NCBI RefSeq assembly: GCF_028994805.1
Contig: NZ_JAJQQP010000003.1
Location: 219,145 to 283,144 of the forward strand
Origin: Promicromonospora iranensis
Lineage (GTDB): Bacteria > Actinomycetota > Actinomycetes > Actinomycetales > Cellulomonadaceae
Direction: 5' to 3'
Length of the DNA: 64,000 nucleotides
Shown piece after piece: positions 25,231 to 33,968 of the stretch (position 1 is the first letter of the stretch; every line of letters begins with the position of its first letter). The notes below the pieces were generated by a model. It had not been told where the DNA came from. It searched no databases and saw only the letters and a list, made by a program, of their open reading frames with translations. The translations under genes and the position numbers were made by a program.

Positions 25231-26181
25231 ATGACGACGACGGCGGGGCGCCTGCTCGCCCTCCTGGGCCTGCTGCAGTCCCGGGCCGAGTGGTCGGGGG
25301 CCGAGCTCGCGGAACGGCTCGACGTCACCGACCGGACCGTGCGCAACGACGTCGCCCGTCTCCGCGACCTGGGCTACCCGGTCGACGGCGTCCGCGGGCC
25401 GGGGGGACGCTATCGCCTGGGCGTGGGCGGCAAGCTGCCCCCGCTGGTGCTCGACGACGAGGAAGCGGTCGCCATCGCGGTCGGGCTACGGGCGGCGACC
25501 GCCGTCTCGGGCATCGAGGAGAGCAGCGCCCGCGCCCTCGGCAAGCTGGAGCACGTGCTGCCCGACCGGCTGCGCCGTCAGGTGGCCGCGCTGCGCGACG
25601 CCACGAGCGCCGGCCCCGTGAACACGGACAGCAACGTGGACGACCCCGCCGTCGACCCTGCGCTGCTCACCGAGCTGGCGGCCGCGATCCGCGACCACCA
25701 GGGGTTGCGCTGCTGGTACCGGTCCGAGCCGCTGGAGGTGGAGCCGGCCCGGCTCGTCGCCTGGCAGCGTCGGTGGTACCTCGTCGGGCGGGACGTCGGC
25801 TCGGGGGAGTGGCGGCCGTTCCGCGCGGACTGGCTGGAGCCGCGCACCCCGGGCGGACGGCGGTTCGTGCCGACCGACCCGCCGTTCGACCTGACCGACT
25901 TCGTGGTGCGCGAGGTGGCGCGGACGGGCTGGGCGGTGCACGCCCGGATCCTGGTGCACGCTCCGGCCTCCGAGGTGCTCGCCCGCATCAACCCCGCCGT
26001 GGGCACCGTCGAGCCGGTCGACGACCGGACGAGCGTGCTCGTCACCGGCGGGGACAGCCTGGAGACCGTGGCCGTGTGGATCGGGATGCTCGGGCTCGAC
26101 TTCACCGTGCGGGAGCCGCAGGGCCTGGTGGACCACCTGACGGCACTGTCCCGGCGCTACGCGCAGGCGGTCGGCGCGTAG
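25231..26181 (+). CDS. HTH/WYL-domain transcriptional regulator (YafY-like)
   Basis: A 316-residue regulator with an N-terminal HTH_11 (RLLALLGLLQSRAEWSGAELAERLDVTDRTVRNDVARLRDLGYPVDG) followed by a glycine-rich wing. A central WYL domain (LRCWYRSEPLEVEPARLVAWQRRWYLVGRD) and a WCX-type C-terminal domain follow. WYL domains are thought to sense nucleic acids or small ligands. GAGGAG precedes ATG 25231. The last 80 bases overlap the end of the convergent MerR gene. Confidence 0.9.
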   Translation: MTTTAGRLLALLGLLQSRAEWSGAELAERLDVTDRTVRNDVARLRDLGYPVDGVRGPGGRYRLGVGGKLPPLVLDDEEAVAIAVGLRAATAVSGIEESSARALGKLEHVLPDRLRRQVAALRDATSAGPVNTDSNVDDPAVDPALLTELAAAIRDHQGLRCWYRSEPLEVEPARLVAWQRRWYLVGRDVGSGEWRPFRADWLEPRTPGGRRFVPTDPPFDLTDFVVREVARTGWAVHARILVHAPASEVLARINPAVGTVEPVDDRTSVLVTGGDSLETVAVWIGMLGLDFTVREPQGLVDHLTALSRRYAQAVGA

Positions 26182-26530
26182 CACGGCTGAGCTCGATGAC
26201 CGTCGTGAGCCGATCACGGGTCTCGGTGAGCTCGTGCAGGCGCTCGTCGATCCGGTCGCGCTCGGCGGCGAGGAGCTCGATCATGTCGGTCGAGGCCATG
26301 CCCGAGTCCATGCACGGCATGATCGTGCTGACCGCCTTGCTGTTGAGCCCGGCGCTGTACAGCAGCTGGATCAGCCGGACCCGGTCGGCGGCGTCCTCCG
26401 CGTAGTAGCGCTGGCCGGCGGGCGAGCGCTCCGAGGTGAGCAGGCCCTGCTCCTCGTAGTAGCGCAGCGCCCGCACGCTGACGCCCGCCTGGGCGGCGAG
26501 CTCGCCGATCCGCATCGTCGTGTTCTCCAT
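26102..26530 (-). CDS. MerR-family transcriptional regulator
   Basis: A 142-residue regulator: MRIGELAAQAGVSVRALRYYEEQGLL is the MerR DNA-binding signature, followed by YYAEDAADRVRLIQLLYSAGLNSKAVSTI and a coiled-coil dimerisation helix (LLAAERDRIDERLHELTETRDRL). CMDSG includes one Cys, too few for a metal site, so a drug or general effector is more likely. ATG 26530 is taken with AGGGG just upstream; ATG 26515 is possible. The C-terminal 25 residues, antisense to the WYL gene, are low complexity. A perfect palindrome lies upstream. Confidence 0.85.
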   Translation of the reverse strand: MENTTMRIGELAAQAGVSVRALRYYEEQGLLTSERSPAGQRYYAEDAADRVRLIQLLYSAGLNSKAVSTIMPCMDSGMASTDMIELLAAERDRIDERLHELTETRDRLTTVIELSRATRRPPARSAGTVPSGGPPGPAAPAR

Positions 26531-26557
26531 GACCCCTGCCTCGCGTGCGCCCTGTCT

Positions 26558-26577
26558 CTCTGACGTCAACGTCAGAG
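26558..26577 (-). promoter_or_regulatory. MerR-type operator upstream of the MerR gene
   Basis: CTCTGACGT-CA-ACGTCAGAG is a perfect 9-bp inverted repeat, 28 bases before the MerR start codon. It has the dyad form expected between the -35 and -10 of a MerR autoregulated promoter. Confidence 0.6.
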
Positions 26578-26619
26578 TCTACGGCGGGTCGGTGCCGGCA
26601 GACGAGAAGGCTGCGCTGC

Positions 26620-26650
26620 GCTCATCTGTGACCACGAGGTCGCTCATCTG
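26620..26650 (+). promoter_or_regulatory. Two SorC boxes upstream of the polyol dehydrogenase gene
   Basis: GCTCATCTG occurs at 26620-26628 and 26642-26650, 22 bases apart (two helical turns). The inverted form CAGATGAGC is found upstream of the transporter operon at 29265, which points to a shared regulator, the SorC protein at 28223. Confidence 0.65.
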
Positions 26651-26700
26651 TTAATCTGGCCGGACGTTCAACGGAGTCTGAAGGGCGGCGGAGGAGCACG

Positions 26701-28197
26701 ATGACGGCACTCGACGAAGAGACCGTGGGCAGCCTGGTGGCGTCCGCGCCGAGCGGCGCGCAGCTGACGGTCCCCACCTACGACCGGTCCCGGCTGAGGA
26801 CGGGCATCGTTCATCTCGGGGTGGGCGGCTTCCACCGGGCGCACCAGGCGATGTACCTGGACCGGCTCATGGCCGAGGGCAAGGCGCTCGACTGGGCGGT
26901 CTGTGGTGTCGGCGTGCTCCCGGGCGACTCCCGGATGCGCGACGCGCTGACCGCGCAGGACGGTCTCTACACGATGGTGCTCAAGCACCCGGACGGGCGC
27001 CTGGAGGCGCGCGTGATCGGGTCGATCAAGGAGTACCTGCTGGCTCCCGACGACCCGGAGGCGGTGCTGGAGAAGATGGCCTCGCCCGAGGTCCGCATCG
27101 TCTCGCTGACGGTCACCGAGGGCGGGTACAACATCCACCACGTCACGGGCGAGTTCGACCTGGACGACCCGGCGGTCAGCGCGGACCTGGCCGACGGCGC
27201 CGTCCCGACGACGACGTTCGGGCTGGTCACCGAGGCCCTGCGCCGTCGGCGGGACCGGGGCGTTCCGCCGTTCACCGTGATGAGCTGCGACAACATCCAG
27301 GGCAACGGCGAGGTCGCGCGGCGCGCGTTCACCACCTTCGCCCGCGCCAAGGACGCGGAGCTGGCGGGCTGGATCGAGGGCAACGTCGCGTTCCCGAGCT
27401 CCATGGTCGACCGGATCACGCCCGTCACCACGGACGCCGACCGTGCGATGGTCGCGGAGCGGTTCGGCATCGACGACGCCTGGCCCGTGGTGGCCGAGCC
27501 GTTCGAGCAGTGGGCGCTGGAGGACAGCTTTCCGACCGGTCGGCCCCCGTTCGAGGACGCCGGCGTGCAGGTCGTGGCCGACGTCGAGCCGTACGAGCTG
27601 ATGAAGCTGCGCCTGCTCAACGCGAGCCACCAGGCCCTGTGCTACGTCGGCTACCTGTCGGGGCACCGGTACGCGCACGAGGTCGCGGGCCAGGATGTGT
27701 TCGCCCGCTTCCTCCGTGGCTACATGGATGCCGAGGGCACGCCCACACTCGAGCCGGTGCCCGGGATCGACCTGGACCTGTACAAGCGCACGCTGATCGA
27801 GCGCTTCGCGAACCCGCACGTGGCCGACACCCTGGCCCGGCTGTGCGCCGAGTCGTCGGACCGCATCCCGAAGTGGCTGCTGCCCGTGGTCCGGTACCAC
27901 CTCGCGCACGGCGGTCCGATCGAGCACGCGGCGCTCGTCGTCGCGTCCTGGGCCCGTTACGACGAGGGAGTCGACGAGGCCGGCGAGCCCATCACCATCG
28001 TCGACCGCCTCGCCGACCGGCTGCACCAGGCGGCTCTCGCGCAGAAGTCCGACCCGCTGGCGTTCCTGCGTGACCGCGAGGTGTTCGGCGACCTCGTCGA
28101 CGACGAGCGGTTCACGGCCGCCTACACGGCGGCGCTGGGCTCGCTGCACGAGAAGGGCGCCCGCGCCACGGTGGAGAACCTGGTGGCCCGCTCCTGA
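26701..28197 (+). CDS. Mannitol-type polyol dehydrogenase (long-chain dehydrogenase)
   Basis: A 498-residue member of the mannitol dehydrogenase/fructuronate reductase family; oxidises a polyol (mannitol, sorbitol or arabitol) to a ketose with NAD. The N-terminal Rossmann domain has GIVHLGVGGFHRAHQAMYLD, and the catalytic domain has VSLTVTEGGYN, VMSCDNIQGNG, FPSSMVDRITP and the active-site segment KLRLLNASHQALCYVG. Length and motifs fit mannitol 2-dehydrogenase better than fructuronate reductase, but the two are close. It is followed by a SorC regulator and a polyol-type ABC importer under the same operator motif. Confidence 0.88.
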   Translation: MTALDEETVGSLVASAPSGAQLTVPTYDRSRLRTGIVHLGVGGFHRAHQAMYLDRLMAEGKALDWAVCGVGVLPGDSRMRDALTAQDGLYTMVLKHPDGRLEARVIGSIKEYLLAPDDPEAVLEKMASPEVRIVSLTVTEGGYNIHHVTGEFDLDDPAVSADLADGAVPTTTFGLVTEALRRRRDRGVPPFTVMSCDNIQGNGEVARRAFTTFARAKDAELAGWIEGNVAFPSSMVDRITPVTTDADRAMVAERFGIDDAWPVVAEPFEQWALEDSFPTGRPPFEDAGVQVVADVEPYELMKLRLLNASHQALCYVGYLSGHRYAHEVAGQDVFARFLRGYMDAEGTPTLEPVPGIDLDLYKRTLIERFANPHVADTLARLCAESSDRIPKWLLPVVRYHLAHGGPIEHAALVVASWARYDEGVDEAGEPITIVDRLADRLHQAALAQKSDPLAFLRDREVFGDLVDDERFTAAYTAALGSLHEKGARATVENLVARS

Positions 28198-28240
28198 CCT
28201 CCTGGCCGGCCCCTTGGCGGGGTCAGTGGGGGAGGAGGTC
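28196..28240. terminator. Inverted repeat between polyol dehydrogenase and SorC genes
   Basis: GACCTCCT (28196-28203) and AGGAGGTC (28233-28240) enclose a GC-rich CCCC-TTGG-CGGGG inner hairpin. Located at the junction of two convergent genes; no T-run. Confidence 0.35.
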
Positions 28241-29179
28241 CTCCAGGGCCGTCGCGGCGGCGTCGTCGACCACCAGCGTGTCGACGACGCCGCCGGTCAC
28301 CGCGGCCACCAGGCCCGGTGCGACGGCGGCACCGTAGCCGATGGCGATGACCTGGGGCGTGGCGACGAGCTGTTCGAGCGTCACGCCCACCACCCGCTCG
28401 TCGAGGCTCGTCCGGACGGGGCGGCCCGCGGCGTCGAAGAGGCGGCCCGAGCACTCGGCGATGGCGCCCGCCTCCGTGGCTGCGTGCTGTTCCTCGGGGC
28501 TGATCTGCGGATACACCGTGGAGGTGCGCTCGGACCAGTGGCCGATCGCGACGACTGCGACGTCCAGGTGGTCGGCCCGCGCCAGCGCGTCGGCGATCTC
28601 CGGCTGCCGGCGCATCCCGGCGGCGGTGGCGGCGTCGGCCACGAGGAGCGGGGACCAGACGGGCCAGGTCCGCACGCCCGGCATCTGCTCGAACGTGTTG
28701 ATGAGCGCCAGCGAGTTGCCGCTGCCCTCGACGGGCAGCGCCCCGACCAGCTGGACGACGTCGCACTGGGGAAGCCGCCCGATGTGCCGCACCGCCGCCT
28801 CGACGGTGCGCGACCACGACACGCCGACGGTCGCACCCTCGGTGATGTGCTCGTGTGCGGCGTGGGCGAGCTCGACGGCGACGTTCTCGCGGGTGGTCGC
28901 GGTGTCCTCGCCGCTGGCGGCGATGAGGATCTCGCGCAGGCCGAGGCGGGCCGCGAGGCGGGCGCCACGCTCGCCGTCGGCCCGCGGGGGCGTGATCTCG
29001 ATGCGGACCACGCCCTGGTCACGGGCCTGCGCGAGCAGGCGCGCCACCTGGAAGCGGGAGATGCCGCGGTGCCGGGCGATCTCCACCTTGGACTTGCCGT
29101 CGAGGTAGTAGTCGGTGCTCACCTCGACCAGGAGGTTCGAGATGAGGTTCGAATCGGGATGGGTCACCTGCGTCCTCAC
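28223..29179 (-). CDS. SorC-family sugar-responsive transcriptional regulator
   Basis: A 318-residue regulator. It has an N-terminal sigma-70-region-4-like HTH (STDYYLDGKSKVEIARHRGISRFQVARLLAQARDQGVVRIEI) and a C-terminal phosphosugar-binding domain (GVSWSRTVEAAVRHIG, VVQLVGALP, VVAIGHWS, IAIGYGAA). It likely controls the flanking polyol dehydrogenase and ABC operon, binding the repeated CAGATGAGC boxes and released by a sugar phosphate. The start is GTG 29179, with GGGAG upstream. Confidence 0.9.
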   Translation of the reverse strand: MRTQVTHPDSNLISNLLVEVSTDYYLDGKSKVEIARHRGISRFQVARLLAQARDQGVVRIEITPPRADGERGARLAARLGLREILIAASGEDTATTRENVAVELAHAAHEHITEGATVGVSWSRTVEAAVRHIGRLPQCDVVQLVGALPVEGSGNSLALINTFEQMPGVRTWPVWSPLLVADAATAAGMRRQPEIADALARADHLDVAVVAIGHWSERTSTVYPQISPEEQHAATEAGAIAECSGRLFDAAGRPVRTSLDERVVGVTLEQLVATPQVIAIGYGAAVAPGLVAAVTGGVVDTLVVDDAAATALEDLLPH

Positions 29180-29230
29180 TCCCGCAGGCGGCAGCGGGAA
29201 ACAGTTGAGCGACTATTGAGCGGGGGCCTT

Positions 29231-29294
29231 GCTCACCTGAGCATACCCAACTAGTCTGCGGATGCAGATGAGCAAGTCATATTCTCAAATGAGC
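29231..29294 (+). promoter_or_regulatory. SorC boxes in the divergent regulator/transporter promoter
   Basis: GCTCACCTGAGC (29231-29242, palindromic), CAGATGAGC (29265-29273) and CAAATGAGC (29286-29294) are related to the GCTCATCTG pair before the dehydrogenase gene. The latter two are 21 bases apart. Further TTGAGC half-sites lie near 29205. Confidence 0.65.
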
Positions 29295-29328
29295 GCGGCG
29301 CGGATGCCGTGCCGAGGAGAGGACGAGG

Positions 29329-30705
29329 ATGTTCCGACCTCCGAGGGGTACTTCGGTGAGAGCGACGGTGACGGCCGCGACGGCCGCCGTCGCGCTGGCC
29401 CTGACCGGCTGTGCCGGTGCGGGCGCCGTGGGCGGTGGCGACGGCGAGACCATCGTGGTCGCGATCGTGTCCAACCCGCAGATGCAGGACGCGATCTCGC
29501 TGCAGGACGAGTTCCGCGCGGCCCACCCCGGTGTGGACGTGCGGTTCGTGTCGCTGCCCGAGAACGAGGCCCGCGCCAAGATCACGGCGTCGGTCGCCAC
29601 CGGCGGTGGTGAGTTCGACGTCGTCATGATCTCCAACTACGAGACGCCCATGTGGGCCGAGAACGGCTGGATCGAGAACCTGCAGCCGTACATCGAGCGG
29701 ACCGAGGGGTACGACGCCGAGGACTTCGTCCCCAGCGTCCGTGAGGCCCTCTCGCACGAGGGCGACATGTACTCCGTGCCGTTCTACGGGGAGTCGTCGT
29801 TCCTGGCCTACCGCACCGACCTGTTCGAGCAGGCAGGGCTCGAGATGCCCGCCAACCCGACGTGGGACGACGTGCGCGAGCTGGCCGCCGAGCTGCACGC
29901 CCCGGAGGAGGACTTCTCCGGCATCTGCCTGCGCGGCCTGGCCGGCTGGGGTGAGGTGATGGCCCCGATGAGCACCGCGATCAACACGTTCGGTGGCGGC
30001 TGGTTCGACGAGGACTGGAACGCGACCCTCGACTCCCCGGAGAGCCGGGAGGCCATCGAGACCTACATCGACACCCTCCGGACCTTCGGTCAGCCGGGCG
30101 CCGCGACGTCGGGCTTCGGCGACTGCCTCACGCGCTTCGCGCAGGGCCAGTCGGCCATGTGGTACGACGCGACGTCGATGGTCTCCTCGGTCGAGGACCC
30201 GGCGTCGTCGACGGTGGCGGGCAAGGTGGGCTACGCCCCCGCACCCGTCGCCGAGACCGACACGGCGGGCTGGCTCTACAGCTGGTCGCTCGCGATCCCG
30301 TCGACGAGCGAGCACAAGGACGCCGCCTGGGACTTCGTGTCCTGGATGACGGACAAGGAGTACATGAAGCTGGTCGGCGAAGAGATCGGCTGGGAGCGCG
30401 TGCCTCCGGGCAGCCGGCTGTCGACCTACGAGCTCCCGGAGTACGCGGAGGTCTCCGAGGCCTACGCGGACGCGACCCTCGAGTCGATGAACGGTGCCAC
30501 CCAGGAGTCGGCGATGACCCACGAGGTGCCGTACCCCGGCATCCAGTTCGTCGGGATCCCCGAGTTCCAGGATCTCGGTACGCGCGTCGGTCAGCAGATG
30601 TCCGCGGCGGTCGCGGGGCAGATCACCGTGGACGAGGCCATCGCGCAGTCTCAGCGCTACGCCGAGACCGTAGCGGAGACCTACCAGGCAGAGGAGGGGC
30701 GATGA
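29329..30705 (+). CDS. ABC transporter substrate-binding lipoprotein, polyol type
   Basis: A 458-residue extracellular receptor. A signal peptide ends at LALTGC (lipidated Cys28), followed by a family-1 (MalE/SmoE-like) binding fold: FDVVMISNYETPMWAENGWIENL, DMYSVPFYGESSFLAYRTDLFEQAGL, MWYDATSMVSSVEDPASSTVAGKVGYAPAPV and a Trp-rich end. The SYET/FYGES pattern is that of sorbitol/mannitol receptors. First gene of a three-gene operon that overlaps the next by ATGA. GAGGACGAGG precedes the ATG. Confidence 0.88.
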   Translation: MFRPPRGTSVRATVTAATAAVALALTGCAGAGAVGGGDGETIVVAIVSNPQMQDAISLQDEFRAAHPGVDVRFVSLPENEARAKITASVATGGGEFDVVMISNYETPMWAENGWIENLQPYIERTEGYDAEDFVPSVREALSHEGDMYSVPFYGESSFLAYRTDLFEQAGLEMPANPTWDDVRELAAELHAPEEDFSGICLRGLAGWGEVMAPMSTAINTFGGGWFDEDWNATLDSPESREAIETYIDTLRTFGQPGAATSGFGDCLTRFAQGQSAMWYDATSMVSSVEDPASSTVAGKVGYAPAPVAETDTAGWLYSWSLAIPSTSEHKDAAWDFVSWMTDKEYMKLVGEEIGWERVPPGSRLSTYELPEYAEVSEAYADATLESMNGATQESAMTHEVPYPGIQFVGIPEFQDLGTRVGQQMSAAVAGQITVDEAIAQSQRYAETVAETYQAEEGR

Positions 30706-31649
30706 GTACCCCGACCATCGACCGGCTCGAGGGCTCGCGCCGCACGGCGCGCACCGAGGCGTCCTCGCGGCAGATCAGCCGTGCGGAGGGCTGGCGCCGG
30801 CGCGGTCCGCTGCTGCCGGCGCTGATCTTCACCATCATCGTCACGCAGCTGCCGTTCCTCCTGACGATCTGGTACTCACTGCACTCGCGGAACCTGCTGC
30901 GTCCCGAGTCCGACCTGTTCGTCGGTTTTTCGAACTACCTCGACATCGCGCGCGACTCGACGTTCCGGCAGACCGCCTGGAACTCGGTGGTCATCACCCT
31001 CGGCTGCGTGCTGGTGGCGATGGTCCTCGGCATCGTGCTCGCGCTGCTGCTGGACCGGCCGTTCTTCGGTCGCAGCGTGGCACGCACCATGCTCATCACG
31101 CCGTTCCTGGTGATGCCGGTGGCGACGTCGGTGCTGTGGGCCGTCGCGCTGCTGAACCCGACGTACGGCCTCTTCAACTGGACGCTCGGCCTGTTCGGCC
31201 TCGAGGCGGTCGACTGGACGTCGACCTACCCGGTGGTCTCGATCCTGATGGCGCTGGTGTGGCAGTGGACGCCGTTCATGATGCTGCTCGTGCTCGCCGG
31301 CCTGCAGGCGCAGCCCAAGGACGTGCTGGAGGCGGCCTCCGTCGACGGCGCGGGCACCTGGCTCACCTTCCGGCTGATCACGCTGCCGCACCTGCGCCGG
31401 TACATCGAGCTGGGTGTGCTGCTCGGGATCATCTACGTGGTCAACACGTTCGACCAGATCTACCTGATGACGGCGGGCGGCCCCGGTACGGCCAGCGCCA
31501 ACCTGCCGTTCTACATCTATCAGCGCGCCTTCCTCGGGTTCGACGTCGGGCAGGCCGCCGCCATGGGCGTCGTCGTCGTGATCGCCACGATCATCGTGGC
31601 CTCGGCCGCGCTGCGCCTGATCTTCCGTAGCTTCGAGGTGAAGGAGTGA
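30702..31649 (+). CDS. ABC transporter permease, SmoF/MalF type
   Basis: A 315-residue inner-membrane permease with six spans. The cytoplasmic EAA loop reads DVLEAASVDGAGTWLTFRLITLPHL, which contacts the ATPase. An N-terminal basic segment of about 40 residues precedes the first span (LLPALIFTIIVTQLPFLLTIWYSL). It starts at ATG 30702 overlapping the receptor stop and is followed after two bases by the second permease. No ATPase gene belongs to the operon. Confidence 0.9.
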   Translation: MSTPTIDRLEGSRRTARTEASSRQISRAEGWRRRGPLLPALIFTIIVTQLPFLLTIWYSLHSRNLLRPESDLFVGFSNYLDIARDSTFRQTAWNSVVITLGCVLVAMVLGIVLALLLDRPFFGRSVARTMLITPFLVMPVATSVLWAVALLNPTYGLFNWTLGLFGLEAVDWTSTYPVVSILMALVWQWTPFMMLLVLAGLQAQPKDVLEAASVDGAGTWLTFRLITLPHLRRYIELGVLLGIIYVVNTFDQIYLMTAGGPGTASANLPFYIYQRAFLGFDVGQAAAMGVVVVIATIIVASAALRLIFRSFEVKE

Positions 31650-31651
31650 CC

Positions 31652-32503
31652 ATGTCTGTCGCTACCCCCGTGGTCACCCCGCGCGCGACGAACCGTCGCT
31701 TCTCGAGCGGCTTCCTGACCACCGTGACCTGGCTGCTCGCCATCGGGTTCTTCTTCCCGGTCGCCTGGATGGCCATGACGGCCTTCAAGCAGGAGAACCA
31801 GGCTGCTTCCGACCCGCCGACGTGGTTCTTCACGCCGACGCTCGACCAGTTCCGAGCCGTGATCGAGGGCGGCTCCATGGTCTACGTGGGCAACTCGGTC
31901 ATCGCGACCGGCGTCTCCACCGTGCTGGTGCTGCTGCTCGGCGTCCCGGCGGCGTACGCGCTGTCGATCCGGCCCGTGAAGAAGGTCAGCGACGTGCTGT
32001 TCTTCTTCATCTCGACCAAGATGCTGCCGGTCGTGGCCGTCATCGTGCCGATCTACGTGGTGGCCGGCCAGCTCAAGGTGCTCGACAACATCTGGACCCT
32101 CGTGGTCCTGTACACCGCGATGAACCTGCCGATCGCGGTCTGGATGATGCGGTCGTTCTTCATCGAGGTGCCCGGTGAGGTGCTCGAGGCCGCGTCCATC
32201 GACGGCGCGGGGCTGATGCGCACCATGCGGTCGGTGCTGCTGCCGATGGTGGCGCCCGGCATCGCGGCGACGGCGCTCATCTGCGTGATCTTCGCGTGGA
32301 ACGAGTTCTTCTTCGCGCTCAACCTGACGGCGTCCCAGGCGGCGACCGTGCCGATCCTCATCGTGTCGACCATGACCAGCGAGGGTCTGTTCCTCGCGCG
32401 GCTCTGCGCGGCGGCCCTGCTGGCGTCGCTGCCCGTGATCCTCGCGGGCTGGATCGCGCAGAAGCAGCTGGTGCGCGGCCTGTCGATGGGCGCGATCAAG
32501 TAA
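31652..32503 (+). CDS. ABC transporter permease, SmoG/MalG type
   Basis: A 283-residue permease, six spans, with the EAA loop EVLEAASIDGAGLMRTMRSVLLPM and the MalG-type end QKQLVRGLSMGAIK. AAGGAG lies six bases upstream of ATG 31652; a GTG at 31646 within the preceding gene is less likely. The pair probably works with a shared MsiK-like ATPase encoded elsewhere, the usual situation in actinobacteria. Confidence 0.9.
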   Translation: MSVATPVVTPRATNRRFSSGFLTTVTWLLAIGFFFPVAWMAMTAFKQENQAASDPPTWFFTPTLDQFRAVIEGGSMVYVGNSVIATGVSTVLVLLLGVPAAYALSIRPVKKVSDVLFFFISTKMLPVVAVIVPIYVVAGQLKVLDNIWTLVVLYTAMNLPIAVWMMRSFFIEVPGEVLEAASIDGAGLMRTMRSVLLPMVAPGIAATALICVIFAWNEFFFALNLTASQAATVPILIVSTMTSEGLFLARLCAAALLASLPVILAGWIAQKQLVRGLSMGAIK

Positions 32504-32518
32504 CGCCCGCGGCGCCGC

Positions 32519-32596
32519 GAAGGTCCGCTTTGGGAAAGCGGTCGGGCTGGAGAACGATCGCTCTCCACGCCCAGCCGCTTCCGGAAGCGGACCTTC
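32519..32596 (+). terminator. Long imperfect hairpin ending the polyol transporter operon
   Basis: GAAGGTCCGCTT (32519-32530) pairs perfectly with AAGCGGACCTTC (32585-32596). Inside, AAAGCGGTCGGGCTGGAGA pairs imperfectly with the facing strand around CGATCG. Total arm about 35 bases. Another oversized intergenic palindrome of this genome. Confidence 0.65.
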
Positions 32597-32664
32597 TGGC
32601 GCGACGGGGGTCGGCCGGGTGAACCCGGCACTACCTCCTCCCGTGCGCCCCTACACTCCGGACT

Positions 32665-33138
32665 GTGACCACTGCCGAGAGCACGTCCGAGCCGCGGGTC
32701 CCACCGCGCTGGTTCGTCCGCACGATGTGGAGCCTGCACCGGGGCCTCTACCGGATCACGGCGGGCCGGGTGGGCCTCCGCCGTCCGCGGGGGCGTACCT
32801 GGGGGATGCTGCGCCTGACGACCACCGGACGCCGCACGGGGGGCGAGCGCGGCGTGATCCTCGCCTACGTCGAGGACGGCCCGAACCTCGTCTGCCTGGC
32901 GATGAACGGCTGGGCCGAGGGAGAGCCGTCCTGGTGGCTCAACCTGCGTGCGCACCCGGAGGCCACCGTTGATCTCGTGGACGGGTCCCGGTTCGTGCAG
33001 GCCTACGCGGCGCAGGGCGTCGAGCGCGAGCGGGTGTGGGCCCTCTGGCGAGAGGTCGAGACGAACCTTGACGGCTACGCCGCGCTCCGGTCGACCGAGA
33101 CGGCTGTCGTCGTGCTGGAGCCGCGGCGACCGTCCTAG
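32665..33138 (+). CDS. Nitroreductase/deazaflavin-dependent oxidoreductase (DDN-like)
   Basis: A 157-residue split-barrel protein with RTWGMLRLTTTGRRTGGERGVILAYVEDGPNLVCLAMNGWAEGEPSWWLNLRAHPEATVDL laid out as in F420H2-dependent DDN-family enzymes. GRRTG-x-R and the WWLNL-AHP motif are diagnostic. It likely reduces quinones or similar acceptors with F420. It starts at GTG 32665. Single-gene unit. Confidence 0.85.
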   Translation: MTTAESTSEPRVPPRWFVRTMWSLHRGLYRITAGRVGLRRPRGRTWGMLRLTTTGRRTGGERGVILAYVEDGPNLVCLAMNGWAEGEPSWWLNLRAHPEATVDLVDGSRFVQAYAAQGVERERVWALWREVETNLDGYAALRSTETAVVVLEPRRPS

Positions 33139-33158
33139 CGTCCGTCCCCTAGCGTCCG

Positions 33159-33968
33159 TCAGAGAGTCGCCGCCGCGAGTGCCTCCTCCTGCCCGTCGAG
33201 GGTGATCTCGATCCGGTCCACCTCGGTCAGCGGTACCGCCGACGACGCGTCGAGGCCGGTCGTCGTGCCACCCGACCAGGTCCAGGTGCCCGCGACGGTG
33301 CGCGCTCCGTCCCGCCCGACCAGCACCAGCTCGTACGTGATCGGCTCCGTCGGCGTGTACCTCCCGTCGGGCTGCTGCCCCGGTGCCGGCGGGTAGTGGC
33401 AGCTCCAGCGGAGGCTCGTGCCCCAGGTCGTCGGGGTGACGACCAGCTCGGCGCGCATGTCGGCGTCGCCCACGGGGCTCAGCTCCACGGTCCGGGCACC
33501 GGCCACGGTGGCCGACGGCGGGGTGGTGCCCCCGCCGTCCGGCAGCCCGAACAGGCCGTTGTCGGCGAGCGCGGATCCGCCGATCGCGCCTGCGACCACC
33601 AGGGCCGACGCGGCGACGGCCAGCAGGGACCGGCGTCGGGCGCGGGACCTGCGGGCCGCGCCGGCGAGGCGTGCGAGGGACACCACCGGTGCCGGCTCGG
33701 GGCCGACGTCGGACGGGGCGGCCCCGCCGCCGTCGGGCAGGCCGGTTCCGGGGCCCTCCGCGACGAGCGCCTCCGCGTGTCCCGCCGTCAGCGTGCTCAG
33801 GAGCCCCGGCATGCCGGCGAGCTCGGCGACGGCAGCGCGGCACGCGGCGCACTCGGCCAGGTGCCGTTCGTAGGCGCGCCGGTCGCTCGGGCCCAGGGCG
33901 CCGAGCACGTACGCCGCGTCCCACTCGGCGTACTGGTCGCCGCCGTGTCCTCCCTCGGCCGGGATCAT
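33159..33968 (-). CDS. Anti-sigma factor with zinc-binding anti-sigma domain
   Basis: A 269-residue membrane protein that should hold the ECF sigma factor encoded just upstream. The N-terminal ZAS motif HLAECAACRAAV (HxxxCxxC) lies near residue 36, a Pro/Gly linker follows, then one membrane helix (SLLAVAASALVVAGAIGGSAL) and an extracytoplasmic beta-rich domain with TYELVLVGRDGARTVAGTW, like the RskA/RslA sensor domain. Its ATG overlaps the sigma stop (ATGA). The RslA-type Cys pair suggests redox or proteolytic release. Confidence 0.88.
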   Translation of the reverse strand: MIPAEGGHGGDQYAEWDAAYVLGALGPSDRRAYERHLAECAACRAAVAELAGMPGLLSTLTAGHAEALVAEGPGTGLPDGGGAAPSDVGPEPAPVVSLARLAGAARRSRARRRSLLAVAASALVVAGAIGGSALADNGLFGLPDGGGTTPPSATVAGARTVELSPVGDADMRAELVVTPTTWGTSLRWSCHYPPAPGQQPDGRYTPTEPITYELVLVGRDGARTVAGTWTWSGGTTTGLDASSAVPLTEVDRIEITLDGQEEALAAATL

